64,000 bases of DNA from Minicystis rosea (lineage in GTDB: Bacteria > Myxococcota_A > Polyangia > Polyangiales > Polyangiaceae): contig CP016211.1 in the NCBI GenBank assembly GCA_001931535.1, positions 62,001-126,000 of the forward strand. The letters run 5' to 3'. This document shows, piece after piece, positions 26,174-35,126 of the stretch; positions within the stretch are counted from its first letter, which is position 1; each line of letters starts with the position of its first letter. The position numbers and the translations under genes were made by a program. Under the pieces are notes generated by a model, which saw only the letters and a list, made by a program, of their open reading frames with translations, had not been told where the DNA came from and ran no database searches.

Positions 26174-27634
26174 TCAGGGACGCGCCTCGATCGCAGCCAA
26201 GCCGATCCCCACCCACAGCGAATCGACGTAACGCGATCGCGGCCTCGCGAAGATCACGCGCGTCGTCAGGCCACGTTCGGTAAGCGCGCGCACGGCTTCT
26301 GCAGACAGCGCCTCCGTGGTGATCAGCGCGCCGTGAGGCCCGACCCGCGACGCCGCATCCGCGAGCGACGCTGGATCCAAGGCTTGGATCACGGTGCGCC
26401 CCGGCGCGCCCTCGCTGATCATGCGCCCGAGCTCCGCGGTGATCACGGGCATGCCCTCGTTCGCGTCGCGCAAATGCTCCACGATCGCGGCCGCCGGTGA
26501 GTGCTCTCGATGCGCCCGCGCGAGCGCGGCACCGTCGATCATCCATGGCACGCCGATGAGCGCGACCGCCGCGATCGTGATGCGCGGCGACCACTGCGCG
26601 AGCACGCACGCGCCCGCTGCCAGCGTGACGATGACGAGCGGCGCGAGCGGCAGGAAGTGCCGCGGCTTGTAGGCCGTGTTCTGCCCGAGCACGGCCCACA
26701 CGAAGTACGCCGCCGCTGCCACCGCGATCTCCGGTTGTCGCATCGCCGCCGCGCGGATCCGCGCGCTCGCCAACACGAGCAGCACGACGATCGCGGGCGC
26801 CGCGATCCACCGAACGGAAGCCGCATCGATCCACGGGCCCGCGAGCACGTTGGCCCAGAGCCCCCACACCACGCCGTAGAGGCGCGTGGCCGGTGACGAG
26901 ACTGTGATCGCCGAGCCTCCCCATTTCGTGAAATGCCCAGCGCCCTGGATCAGCATGGTCCTCACGAGCGCGTGCGTGCCGCCGATGACGACCAGCGGCA
27001 CGAGCCACGGCACCACGCCGCACAAGAGATCGCGCGTTCGCGCCATCCACGCGCGCCCGCCTCCTTCATCGCGCGCGATCACCGCGAGGCACGCGAGCGC
27101 GATGGGAAAATACGAGAGCCGCACCCCGAGCCCCACGCCGAGCAGCACCAGCGCCGCCGTGCGCAGCGTCGCCGCATTCTCCGGCACCCTTCGCGCCCGC
27201 GCGCACAGCCACAGCGCGGCCGTGAACGTCAGCGCGCCCATCGTGTCGCTGAGCAGCTTCTCCGACGTCAGCCAGAGGAACGGCGACGCCAGCGCCAGCG
27301 CTCCTGCGACGAGCGCCGCGCGCCGCCCGAGCATCTCGCGGGCGAGCAGCGCCGTGATCACGACCAGCGCCGCGCCCCAGATCGCGCCCGTGATCGCGAG
27401 CGCGCCGCGTCCCGACGCGCCGAGCCCCATCACGAGCTTCGCGGCCGCGACGTACACCGGATAGAACGGCGGGTGCGGCCTGAGCTCGATCACGCTGAAG
27501 CGCTCCACGCCGAGGCGGAAGCGGAGCGCGTCGATGTCCTCGTCGTAGTCGATCCGGAACGCGATCCGCAGCACGAGCGCCGCGGCGAAGAGCGCGGCGA
27601 GCGCGATCACGTCGCGCGATCGATCACGCGCCAC
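26174..27634 (-). CDS. Polytopic membrane glycosyltransferase, PMT/GT39-like
   Basis: 486 aa with about ten membrane helices in the first 390 residues (VIALAALFAAALVLRIAF, ALVVITALLAREML, TAALVLLGVGLGVRL). The first loop carries the acidic pair DYDEDIDALRF and RPHPPFYPVYVA, the arrangement seen in ArnT/PMT-type enzymes that use polyprenyl-phosphate sugars. The C-terminal 100 residues are soluble (AAAIVEHLRDANEGMPVITAE). Start is GTG at 27634, 9 bases after the upstream small gene, suggesting an operon. Acceptor and donor cannot be read from the sequence. Confidence 0.8.
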   Translation of the reverse strand: MARDRSRDVIALAALFAAALVLRIAFRIDYDEDIDALRFRLGVERFSVIELRPHPPFYPVYVAAAKLVMGLGASGRGALAITGAIWGAALVVITALLAREMLGRRAALVAGALALASPFLWLTSEKLLSDTMGALTFTAALWLCARARRVPENAATLRTAALVLLGVGLGVRLSYFPIALACLAVIARDEGGGRAWMARTRDLLCGVVPWLVPLVVIGGTHALVRTMLIQGAGHFTKWGGSAITVSSPATRLYGVVWGLWANVLAGPWIDAASVRWIAAPAIVVLLVLASARIRAAAMRQPEIAVAAAAYFVWAVLGQNTAYKPRHFLPLAPLVIVTLAAGACVLAQWSPRITIAAVALIGVPWMIDGAALARAHREHSPAAAIVEHLRDANEGMPVITAELGRMISEGAPGRTVIQALDPASLADAASRVGPHGALITTEALSAEAVRALTERGLTTRVIFARPRSRYVDSLWVGIGLAAIEARP

Positions 27635-27643
27635 GGTCGCCGA

Positions 27644-27874
27644 TCAGATCGCCCCGCTCCCGGATCCGACGAACGCATCGGGACCCGCTTCCGCGCCGCA
27701 ATCCGTGTCCAGGCCGGCGTCCGGCGCGCACGTCCCGTACTCCTCGTTGTAATGGTCGATGCACGCCACGGCGAGCGAGGCGATCACGAAGCCGAAGCCC
27801 ACCAGCACGACGCTGGTGCGAGCCAATGCCCACGGGTTCCGTGCGTGGCCCGCGGTGGTCGATCCGACGTTCAC
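27644..27874 (-). CDS. Small putative lipoprotein
   Basis: 76 aa from a GTG at 27874 with GGGA nearby. A hydrophobic segment (TSVVLVGFGFVIASLAVAC) ends in a lipobox-like AVAC; the mature part is short and acidic with three more Cys (GTCAPDAGLDTDCG). Because the basic region before the hydrophobic core is long, it may be a membrane-anchored peptide instead. It ends 9 bases before the GT39-like gene. No family recognised. Confidence 0.5.
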   Translation of the reverse strand: MNVGSTTAGHARNPWALARTSVVLVGFGFVIASLAVACIDHYNEEYGTCAPDAGLDTDCGAEAGPDAFVGSGSGAI

Positions 27875-27916
27875 GCGTCCCGACTACCACAGACATGCCC
27901 GGGTCGGAGGCCGAAT

Positions 27917-27943
27917 TTGATATTGACTCCTATTTTCAATAGG
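27917..27943. promoter_or_regulatory. Fur-box-like AT-rich dyad
   Basis: TTGATATTGACTCCTATTTT then CAATAGG, an AT-rich island in very GC-rich DNA. It contains the inverted repeat TATTGA-N9-TCAATA and resembles proteobacterial Fur boxes (GATAATGATAATCATTATC class) of the TTGA-x-ATTGA...TTTTCAAT variety. It lies between the divergent small lipoprotein gene and the porin gene, 27 bases ahead of the porin ATG, so binding would block that promoter. Confidence 0.5.
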
Positions 27944-27969
27944 ACCATTCCTCCGCCCGGTTCCCACCC

Positions 27970-29379
27970 ATGCCGCGTTCCCCTCTTCGATCCATCGCCC
28001 CGTTCTTCGTCGCCACGCTACTCGGATCGGTCGCGCTCGCCCAGCCTGCTGCTCCCGCCGCTGCCCCTCCGGCAGCGGCATCTTCTGCTGCTCCATCGGC
28101 GCCCAAGGCGGCGTCGACGGCGGCTCCCGCGGAACCGACGGCGGCTCCATCCGCGGCGCCGCCCGCCTCGACCGGTCCCACGATCGTGCTCGCGCCCGAA
28201 GACACCGATGCACCGAAGCTGCCCGCGGTCGCGCTCGGCCAAGGCAAGGTGTCGGATCCCGACATGCTTCGCGGCCTCCGTGATCGGCGTTTCCGCACCG
28301 CGGAACAGAGCCGTGGCCGCACCTCCATCGGTGGTTACGGCGAGCTCCAGGTCATCGGCCTTCGCAGCGGCAAAGACAAGCCCTACGAGTGGTCGGCCGA
28401 CGTGCGCCGCCTCGTCATCTTCGTTGCGCACTCGTTCACGGACAGCATCCGCGCGTACACCGAGCTCGAGGTCGAGCACGGGAAGACGGCCGAGATCGAG
28501 CAGGCCCTCGTCGAGTGGAGCGTCCTCGACCGCTACCTCGGCCTGCGCGCGGGCTTGGTTCTCCTCCCCGTCGGCATGGTCAACGAGGTCCACGAGCCGC
28601 CCGTGTTCAACGGTGTCACGCGCCCACGCGTGGAGACCGTGGTCATCCCTTCCACGTGGCGCGAGCTCGGCGCCGGCGTCTACGGTAACCCCACCGAGCA
28701 GCTTCGTTATCAGCTCTACGCCGTCACCGGCCTCGATCCGCTCCTCTTCGACGCGGGCGGCTTCGCCAATGCACGTGGCAATGGCTTTCAGGCCAAGGCC
28801 AAGGCCTGGGGTGTCGTCGGCCGCGTCGAATTCGAGCCCGCCATCGGCCTCGTGATCGGCGCCGACGGCTACTTCAGCGACATGGGGAAGAACGGCAAAT
28901 TCTACCTCCGCGACCGATCCCAGGTGAGCCTCAGCGCGCCCATCATCGGGTATTCGATCGACGCGCGATTCCGCCGCGCGGGCGTGGAGTGGAAGGCACT
29001 CTTCACGGAATGGTATCTCCCCGAGGCCGGCGCGATGATGCACACCTTCAACGAATCTGGCCGCGCCATTTACGACGCCGCCAAGCCGGTCCCCACCCGC
29101 ATTCGCGGGGCCTACGTCGAGGGTGGTTACGACGTTTTCCACCCCTTCGGCCTGTCGCACCAGCTCGTGCCTTTCGCGCGCCTCGAGTACTACAACACGC
29201 AATCCGCCGTGCCCGAAGGTTACAAGCCGAACCTCTACTACGACATTCGCGAATACACGTTCGGCGTATCGTACCGGCCCATCCGCGAAGTGGTGGTGAA
29301 GGCCGATTACCAGCTCCGCAATCGCCGCGCGGGCGCGGACGAGACGCAGGCCAACTTCGGCGTGGGCTTCATGTATTGA
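27970..29379 (+). CDS. Outer-membrane beta-barrel porin-like protein
   Basis: 469 aa. Signal peptide ending ALAQP, then an Ala/Pro-rich periplasmic linker (residues 25-70), then a barrel that begins at TSIGGYGELQVIGL and ends with the aromatic FGVGFMY, the usual outer-membrane insertion signal. Strands alternate as in porin O/P-like proteins (AYTELEVEHGKTAEIEQALVEW, GLRAGLVLLPVGMVNEVHEPPVFNGV). The latter motif (G..L.P.G..NE.H.P..F.GV.RP) is typical of bacterial putative porins of this class. Substrate is not evident; a Fur-like box upstream suggests iron-responsive expression. Confidence 0.85.
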   Translation: MPRSPLRSIAPFFVATLLGSVALAQPAAPAAAPPAAASSAAPSAPKAASTAAPAEPTAAPSAAPPASTGPTIVLAPEDTDAPKLPAVALGQGKVSDPDMLRGLRDRRFRTAEQSRGRTSIGGYGELQVIGLRSGKDKPYEWSADVRRLVIFVAHSFTDSIRAYTELEVEHGKTAEIEQALVEWSVLDRYLGLRAGLVLLPVGMVNEVHEPPVFNGVTRPRVETVVIPSTWRELGAGVYGNPTEQLRYQLYAVTGLDPLLFDAGGFANARGNGFQAKAKAWGVVGRVEFEPAIGLVIGADGYFSDMGKNGKFYLRDRSQVSLSAPIIGYSIDARFRRAGVEWKALFTEWYLPEAGAMMHTFNESGRAIYDAAKPVPTRIRGAYVEGGYDVFHPFGLSHQLVPFARLEYYNTQSAVPEGYKPNLYYDIREYTFGVSYRPIREVVVKADYQLRNRRAGADETQANFGVGFMY

Positions 29380-29583
29380 TTCGTCCGACAGGTCGCCCCT
29401 TCAATCGTTGTTTCAGGCGAATGTGGGGAAACCTCGGGCGATGGCGGGTTTTCGGAGCGCATGGGCTCCGAGCGCGATGCAGCAGTGCTGTCGTTTTGCG
29501 CCGCCGACAATATCGATCCGACACAACCATTTCATCGTGCTCCGCGGTGCATCGAGCTACCATGGGAGGCAGGGAGGCGCCCC

Positions 29584-31296
29584 GTGCACAACCTTGCCCC
29601 CGCAAAGACTCCGGCAAACACGCCAGGAGATGCCTCGCAGAATCGTGAGAAGGCCCTGATTGGTCGGGTGATCTCGGATCGCTATCGCGTCGACGAGCTC
29701 ATCGCCAAAGGCGGCATGGGCACCGTCTATCGCGGCTATCACCGCTATTTGAAGAAGCGCGTGGCCGTGAAGGTGATCCAGCCCGACATGGATGGATTGC
29801 CCGATCTCGTCACGCGCTTCGAGCGCGAGGCGATCGCCGGCGCGCACGTGGCGCATCCGAACGTCGCTGCGGCGACCGACTTCGGCAAGCTCGACGATGG
29901 ATCGTACTTCCTCGTCGTCGAGCACGTGCGCGGCGAGACGCTCTCCGACGTGATCAAGCGTGGCCGGCTCCCGGCTCAGCGCGCCGCGCGGATCGCAAGG
30001 CAGCTCGCGTCGGCGCTGCACACGGTGCACGCGATGGGGATCATCCATCGCGACGTGAAGCCGCGCAACGTGATGATCGTCGACGGCACGTCGGACACCG
30101 CCAAGCTCATCGACTTCGGCCTCGCGCGTGTCCCCGTCGAGCGCTTGGCGCACCAGGGCACGCGGCGCTCGCGGCTCGACTCGGCGCCGCAGCGGCGGAT
30201 CACGGCTGTCGGTGAGGTCTTCGGCACCGTCGCGTACCTCGCGCCCGAGTCCGCGATGGGGATGGATCTCGTCGACGGTCGCGCCGATCTGTATGCGCTC
30301 GGCATCCTCTTTTACGAGATGCTCGCGGGCTTCCGGCCGTTCATCTCCGTCGATCCCGGCGAGCTCTTCTTGGAGCAGCACGAGGGCGCGCAGCCCTTCG
30401 CGCGCCGCGCGCCCGACGTGATGGTGCCGCCCGAGCTCGAGGCCGTGGTGCTGCGTCTCCTCGCGCACGATCCGGCCGTCCGTTACCAAACCGGCGCTGA
30501 AGTGGTCGACGCGATCGACTCCGCGATGGGCACTTCGATCGCGCCGCCCACGTCGACGGGAGCCACGGTGCTGTCGACGCTGCAGCCCGAGCTCGCTCCG
30601 CCCGTGGTCCCGAGCCGCGCGCGCCTCTTCTCGGCGCTGGCGGCGCTCGCCGTCGCCGTCGTCGCGGTCGTGGTCGCGTTGCAGATGCGCGTCACGCCGC
30701 CGCCCTCCGAGCCGCGCCCCGCGGCGATCGCGCCGCCGCCGCCCGTCGTGGTCGAGGCTGCGCCCGCCGTCGCCATCTCGGCCGATCCCACGCTGCGCCA
30801 CGAGCTGTTTCGCGCCTCGCGTTCGCGTGATCTGCGCGCCGCGTGGCGCACGCTCGGCGCGCTCGTCGAGCGTGATCCGGGCGCGCTCCGCGAGCCCGAC
30901 GTCGCCACGGCCGCGCGCAACGTGATCCTCACCTACGCGCCCGAGCGATCGAACGAAGATCTCCTCGACGCGCTCTCGCGTCGCGGCGGCAGCGGTGGGC
31001 TCGATTTGATCTATGCCATCGTCGAGCGGCGTGGCGGCTCGCTCGCCGCGGTTCGCGCCACCGAGATCCTGCGCCGGCCCGAGATCATGGAGACGGCTTC
31101 GCGCGAGCTGCAAATCGCCTTCGCCGTACGGGACGCGCCGTGCTCGGACAAGCTCCACCTCCTCGATCGCGCCGTCCGCGAAGGCGACGCCCGCACGCTC
31201 ACCGCGCTCGAGACCCAAGGGCGCGCCTGCTTCCCCCGCTTCCAACCGCTGGAAGCCGCCATCCTCCAGCTCAAAGCGCGCCTCGTGAAGCGCTGA
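29584..31296 (+). CDS. Ser/Thr protein kinase with C-terminal extracytoplasmic region
   Basis: 570 aa from GTG 29584, which has GGGAGG six bases upstream; an ATG at 29461 is in frame but lacks a site and adds unlikely sequence. Kinase domain at residues 30-300: IAKGGMGTVYRG, VAVKVI, catalytic loop IIHRDVKPRNVMIV, DFGLARV, then a 25-residue insert before FGTVAYLAPESAMG. A transmembrane helix (LFSALAALAVAVVAVVVAL) follows at about 360, then a Pro-rich stretch and about 170 helical residues outside (LRHELFRASRSRDLRAAWRTLGALVERDPG), which look like a repeat-type sensor domain. All catalytic residues are present. Confidence 0.93.
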   Translation: MHNLAPAKTPANTPGDASQNREKALIGRVISDRYRVDELIAKGGMGTVYRGYHRYLKKRVAVKVIQPDMDGLPDLVTRFEREAIAGAHVAHPNVAAATDFGKLDDGSYFLVVEHVRGETLSDVIKRGRLPAQRAARIARQLASALHTVHAMGIIHRDVKPRNVMIVDGTSDTAKLIDFGLARVPVERLAHQGTRRSRLDSAPQRRITAVGEVFGTVAYLAPESAMGMDLVDGRADLYALGILFYEMLAGFRPFISVDPGELFLEQHEGAQPFARRAPDVMVPPELEAVVLRLLAHDPAVRYQTGAEVVDAIDSAMGTSIAPPTSTGATVLSTLQPELAPPVVPSRARLFSALAALAVAVVAVVVALQMRVTPPPSEPRPAAIAPPPPVVVEAAPAVAISADPTLRHELFRASRSRDLRAAWRTLGALVERDPGALREPDVATAARNVILTYAPERSNEDLLDALSRRGGSGGLDLIYAIVERRGGSLAAVRATEILRRPEIMETASRELQIAFAVRDAPCSDKLHLLDRAVREGDARTLTALETQGRACFPRFQPLEAAILQLKARLVKR

Positions 31297-31416
31297 GCGC
31301 TTCTCTCTCGAGCCAGTGCACCCATGACGGCTCCCGCGCCGTGATGATGCGCTCGCGTGTCACGCCCGCGCGTCGCGAGGATGCGATGGATGATGATGGC
31401 CGCGAAATAACGTGTC

Positions 31417-31435
31417 TCGAGATTGGCAATCTCGA
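31417..31435. terminator. Perfect palindrome between convergent genes
   Basis: TCGAGATTG-G-CAATCTCGA, nine-base arms around one base, in the 205-base gap between the kinase gene and the metallophosphoesterase gene. It may be a terminator structure or a protein-binding site; the one-base centre favours the latter. Confidence 0.4.
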
Positions 31436-31501
31436 ACGGCCGTGTCGGCAGCGATGTGGAGGGGGCTTGTCGGGTGCGGCGGAGATGTTGTTTGAATGCG
31501 C

Positions 31502-32335
31502 TCAGGCCGGGACCAGCGCTGCGCCCGTCCACACGAGCTCGGTGGCGGGGAGCAGGCGGGCGTGGCGGGCGTGGTAGAAGCGCACGGGGGTGCGGCCCGT
31601 CACCACCGCTTCGGTGCCGAAGATTCGCGGCGTCGCGCCGGGGCGTACGCTGCGATTCATGATCTCGTGGAGATGACCGTGCACCACGTGCACGTGGTCG
31701 TGCTCTTCCAAGATGGCGGCGACCTGGGCGTGATCGCGCAGACCATCGAGCCATTGCATGAGCGGGATGGCGCGCCGCTGCGGCGGATGATGCATGGCGA
31801 GCACCAGCGCGCGGCCGCTCTTCTTGCTGTCCGCGGCGAGCTGCCGCGCCGACGCGAGCGTGGGCTCCGCGATGGCGCCCGCCGAGAAGGTGTAGGGCTG
31901 CGCCATCGCCGTCGACACGGGGAGGAGCACCATGTCCCGCAGCATCACCGGCACGCCCGGCGTGCTCGTCTCCGCATAGGCCGAAAGCGGGCCCCGGAGC
32001 GCATCTGCGAAAGCATCCCCGTGCGCATAAGCATCGTGATTGCCCGGCACGATGGTGACCTGGCTCGCGGCGAGCCCGCTCTCGTGCAGCACCTCGGCGA
32101 GAACCTCGTATTGAGCGGGAATGCCGTCCTCGGTGAGGTCGCCGGTGATCACCACGTGATCGGCCCCACTCCGGCGCGCCGTCTGGAGCGCTCGTACTGC
32201 GCGGCGTTTGCGTGCTTCGGCGTCGTGTTGTCGGCCGGCGCTCAAGAACGCGAGACGGCGCCGCTCGGCACCGCTGCGCGACCCATGGTTCGCCTCGAGG
32301 AGGTGGAGATCGCTCAGGTGTGCGAGGTGCGTCAT
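31502..32335 (-). CDS. Calcineurin-like metallophosphoesterase
   Basis: 277 aa. All metal-binding blocks are present: LSDLHL (DxH), VVITGDLTEDG (GDxxxDG-like), VPGNHDAY (GNHD), AMHHPP and HVVHGHLHE (GHxH). No signal peptide, so cytosolic. This layout (short, with MHHPP and GHLH) fits the 3',5'-cyclic-nucleotide phosphodiesterase / Icc-like group, but substrate range in this superfamily is broad. ATG at 32335 starts directly at the first motif and has AGG upstream; an ATG at 32359 is possible. Confidence 0.88.
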   Translation of the reverse strand: MTHLAHLSDLHLLEANHGSRSGAERRRLAFLSAGRQHDAEARKRRAVRALQTARRSGADHVVITGDLTEDGIPAQYEVLAEVLHESGLAASQVTIVPGNHDAYAHGDAFADALRGPLSAYAETSTPGVPVMLRDMVLLPVSTAMAQPYTFSAGAIAEPTLASARQLAADSKKSGRALVLAMHHPPQRRAIPLMQWLDGLRDHAQVAAILEEHDHVHVVHGHLHEIMNRSVRPGATPRIFGTEAVVTGRTPVRFYHARHARLLPATELVWTGAALVPA

Positions 32336-32501
32336 GGCCTGCGAGGATGATTGTGGCATTCGACATTCAAGCGACAAGGCCGCGAGCGCACGAAGGATGC
32401 GAGGTGGCGCACGACGCACGACGCCGCGACGGATTCGACCCGACGCCGGCCCTTGCAGGGCTCGACACGTCGGCGACACCCGTGGCGGGGACGCTCACCT
32501 C

Positions 32502-33689
32502 ATGGACTTCCAGACGCTCGCCACGGTGCTCCCGATCGCGATTTCCGCGACCCTCTACACCCTCGTGCAGTCGTCCTTCGCCTGGTCCCTCGGGCGCCGC
32601 CGGCCCGCGCCGCGGCCGTCGGTGCGCCCTTGGATCAGCATCCTGAAGCCCGTCGCCGGCGCCGACGACGAGCTCGCCGAGAACCTCGAGTCGTTCGCCG
32701 ACCTCGATTATCCGGCCTACGAAATCCTCATCGGCGCGGCCTCGCCCGAGGATCCGGCCGTTCCGGTCGTGCGCGCGTTCCTCGCGGCGCATCCCGAGCT
32801 GCCGGCGCGGCTCGTGTGGACCACGCCGCCGCGCGGCGACGTGAAGAATCCCAAGGTCGCTCAGCTCATCGATCTCACGCGCGAGGCGCGAGGATCGGTG
32901 CTCGTCGTCTCCGACGCCAACGTGCGTGTCCCGCGCGGATACCTGTCTTCGATCATCGAGGCCCTGCTCCGGCCCGGCGTGGGCCTCGTTTCGTCGGTGA
33001 TCGCCGGCTCGGGTGAGCGTACGTTCGGCGCCGCGCTCGAGAATGCCCAGCTCGGCGCGGGTGTGGCGCCCGCGGTCGTGGCGGCACATCGCATCTTCGG
33101 TCGGCCCATCACCGTCGGGAAATCGATGGCCATGCGCCGCGTGGATTTGGAGCGCGCCGGAGGGTGGGAGTCCGTTGCCGGCGTCCTCGCCGAGGACGAC
33201 GTGCTCGGACAGAAGTTCCACGCGCTCGGCTATGGAGTCGAGCTGTGCCTCGAGCCCGTGGAGAATCGCAACGTCGCCTGCTCCGCGCTCCGCAGCATCG
33301 ATCGGCACGCGCGGTGGGCGAAGATGAGGCGCGCCATCGTGCCTTCGTTGCTCTATGTCTTCGAGCCGCTGATCTCGCCCTTCATCGTGTCTCTCGCCGT
33401 CGCGGTCGTCGCGACCTCGGCCCTCTCGCTTCAGCTCTGCGCCTTCGCCCTCGCGCTGCAGATGGTGGGCGCGCTGCTTTCGCACACCATTCTCGGCGCG
33501 CGGCGTCCGTTGCTCCTCGCGGCCATCGAGCCGCTGCGCGCCTTCGCGTGGCTCGCGTGCTGGATCCTCGCGGGCGTGAGCCGGCGGGTCGCGTGGCGGG
33601 GCAACGCATTCATCATCGCCGAGGGATCGCGGCTCGTCCCGGTCTCGCCGCCGCGCGCGCGGATTGCGGGCGCGCGCGTGATCGGCTGA
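32502..33689 (+). CDS. GT21-type (ceramide glucosyltransferase-like) membrane glycosyltransferase
   Basis: 395 aa. N-terminal membrane helix, then a GT2-fold catalytic domain: WISILKPVAGADDELAENL (first Asp), ASPEDPAV, VVSDANVRVP (second Asp), AEDDVLGQKFHALGYGVEL (third), and the signature RHARW in IDRHARWAKMRR that stands for (Q/R)xxRW of GT21. Two or three C-terminal helices (LISPFIVSLAVAVVATSAL, FAWLACWILAGVS) complete the family pattern, also seen in hopanoid HpnI. It probably adds a sugar to a sphingolipid-like or hopanoid lipid. Polyangiales are known for sphingolipids, which fits. A patatin-like lipase gene follows 46 bases on. Confidence 0.88.
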   Translation: MDFQTLATVLPIAISATLYTLVQSSFAWSLGRRRPAPRPSVRPWISILKPVAGADDELAENLESFADLDYPAYEILIGAASPEDPAVPVVRAFLAAHPELPARLVWTTPPRGDVKNPKVAQLIDLTREARGSVLVVSDANVRVPRGYLSSIIEALLRPGVGLVSSVIAGSGERTFGAALENAQLGAGVAPAVVAAHRIFGRPITVGKSMAMRRVDLERAGGWESVAGVLAEDDVLGQKFHALGYGVELCLEPVENRNVACSALRSIDRHARWAKMRRAIVPSLLYVFEPLISPFIVSLAVAVVATSALSLQLCAFALALQMVGALLSHTILGARRPLLLAAIEPLRAFAWLACWILAGVSRRVAWRGNAFIIAEGSRLVPVSPPRARIAGARVIG

Positions 33690-33735
33690 GCGTCGCCCTC
33701 GACAGCGCGCGTCCCGTCGTGGTCATCTGCCGGGC

Positions 33736-34494
33736 ATGGTCGTGCCCACCCTGCGTGATTGGCTTCGCGAACGTCCTTATGCGCTCGCGATGTCGTCCGG
33801 CTTCTTCGGGTTCTTCGCGCACACGGGGGTGATGACGGTGCTCGAGGACGAGGGGCTCTTGCCCGCGCGCCTCGCGGGATCGAGCGCGGGCGCGCTGGTC
33901 ACGGGATTGTGGGCCTCGGGGGTCGATGCGGCGCGCATTCGTGACGAGCTCCATCTCCTGCGTCGCGAGCATTTCTGGGATCCGAGGCCGGGGCTCGGGC
34001 TCCTGCGCGGTCGCCTGTTCCGCGAGCGATTGGAGTCCATCCTCGCCACGCGCACGTTCGCCGGCTGCCGCGCGCCGGTTGCCATTTCGGTCTACGACGT
34101 CATGTCGCGCAGCACGCGTGTCCTCACGTATGGCCACCTCGCGCCGGCGATTCAGGCCTCGTGCTGCGTGCCTTTCCTCTTTCATCCCGTCTGGCACGAA
34201 GGGCGTCCGCTGCTCGATGGTGGCATCGCCGATCGACCGGGGATTGTCGGGCTGCCCGCGGGGGAGCGGGTCCTTCACCATCACCTCGCGTCGCGATCGC
34301 CGTGGCGCGCGGCCGGCAGCGCATCGATGGAGGTGCCGGCGCGCGAAGGGCTCCTCGCCATGGTGCTCGGTGATTTGCCGCGTGTCGGCCCCTTCCGCCT
34401 CGAACAGGGGCCCCGCGCGTTCGAGGCGGCCCGGCGCGCCGCGCGCGAGGCGCTGGATCGACCGGTGATGGGCGGGATCCTTCACGTCGATTGA
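33736..34494 (+). CDS. Patatin-like phospholipase
   Basis: 252 aa, short for the family. Contains the nucleophile elbow AGSSAGALVTGL (GxSxG), the oxyanion-like segment SSGFFGFFAHTGVMTVLED (a variant of the GGxxG loop in which the glycines are partly replaced), and the dyad Asp in LLDGGIADRPG. The cytosolic protein would cleave acyl chains from phospholipids. The altered oxyanion loop (SSGFFGFFAH in place of GGGxxG) is unusual. It follows the lipid glycosyltransferase and may act in the same lipid pathway. Confidence 0.85.
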   Translation: MVVPTLRDWLRERPYALAMSSGFFGFFAHTGVMTVLEDEGLLPARLAGSSAGALVTGLWASGVDAARIRDELHLLRREHFWDPRPGLGLLRGRLFRERLESILATRTFAGCRAPVAISVYDVMSRSTRVLTYGHLAPAIQASCCVPFLFHPVWHEGRPLLDGGIADRPGIVGLPAGERVLHHHLASRSPWRAAGSASMEVPAREGLLAMVLGDLPRVGPFRLEQGPRAFEAARRAAREALDRPVMGGILHVD

Positions 34495-34541
34495 CCGGGG
34501 CAAACTCGACGCCTCTCGCGCGTCGCGCTATGAGGGCCGGG

Positions 34542-35087
34542 ATGACTTCCATGCGCATGGCTTGGCTCCTTCCGGCGGGGGCGATCTTCGCAATGGCCTG
34601 TGGTGATGGTGGCGCGGGCGCCACCGGCGGCGCAGGCGGCACCAGCTCGACGACGTCGGGCTCGACGACCAGCAGCTCGGGCAGCGCGACGACGTCGAGC
34701 TCGACGACCAGCACCACCTCGACCGGGACGGGCGGCAGCCCTTCTTACGAGCCCACCGGTCTTTCGTGCTCGGGGGCCATGCCGAGCCTCACGAACGACA
34801 TCGTCCCGATCACGACGGCCAACTGCTCCGAAGGCGCCGGTTGCCACAAGGCCGCTGCCACCGCCAACGGGTTCTACGATCAATTCGTGATGCGCATCGC
34901 CGAGCAATGCCTGGACAACCGCCTGATGGTGGATCCGGGCAAGCCCGAGCAGAGCTATTTGATTCACAAGCTCACCAATCACAACATCTGCACCGGGCAG
35001 ACCATGCCGAAGGACGAGGCCATGCTGCCCTCCGATCAGGTGCAGATCCTCTACGATTGGATCTGCAACGGCGCGCCCAAGAACTGA
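34542..35087 (+). CDS. Lipoprotein with Ser/Thr linker and cytochrome-c-like domain
   Basis: 181 aa. Signal and lipobox (IFAMAC), a 55-residue Gly/Ser/Thr linker, and a domain of about 105 residues: a CxxxxxCH motif (NCSEGAGCHKA), a later Cys pair, and GQTMPKDEAMLPSDQVQILYDWICNG. The CH plus downstream MP and the closing helix before WI..GAP match the class I cytochrome-like modules found in many myxobacterial lipoproteins. The haem motif has five residues between the cysteines instead of two. Electron transfer is plausible but haem attachment is not certain. Start 34542 follows AGGG; 34551 is an alternative. Confidence 0.75.
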   Translation: MTSMRMAWLLPAGAIFAMACGDGGAGATGGAGGTSSTTSGSTTSSSGSATTSSSTTSTTSTGTGGSPSYEPTGLSCSGAMPSLTNDIVPITTANCSEGAGCHKAAATANGFYDQFVMRIAEQCLDNRLMVDPGKPEQSYLIHKLTNHNICTGQTMPKDEAMLPSDQVQILYDWICNGAPKN

Positions 35088-35092
35088 TGCCG

Positions 35093-35126
35093 TGATCGAG
35101 GTCCCGCTCAGCGGGCTTCTCGATCA
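35093..35126 (+). terminator. Strong two-part hairpin after the cytochrome-like gene
   Basis: TGATCGAG pairs with CTCGATCA (8 bases) and, inside, CCCGC pairs with GCGGG around TCA. It begins 5 bases after the stop at 35087 and lies between convergent genes. A second, wider pair TCACGGAT/ATCCGTGA follows (35153-35213). No T-tract. Confidence 0.55.

Noticed and set aside
29461..29583. Longer N-terminus for the kinase at 29584
   Set aside because: No ribosome binding site at 29461 and atypical sequence, whereas GTG 29584 has GGGAGG at ideal spacing.
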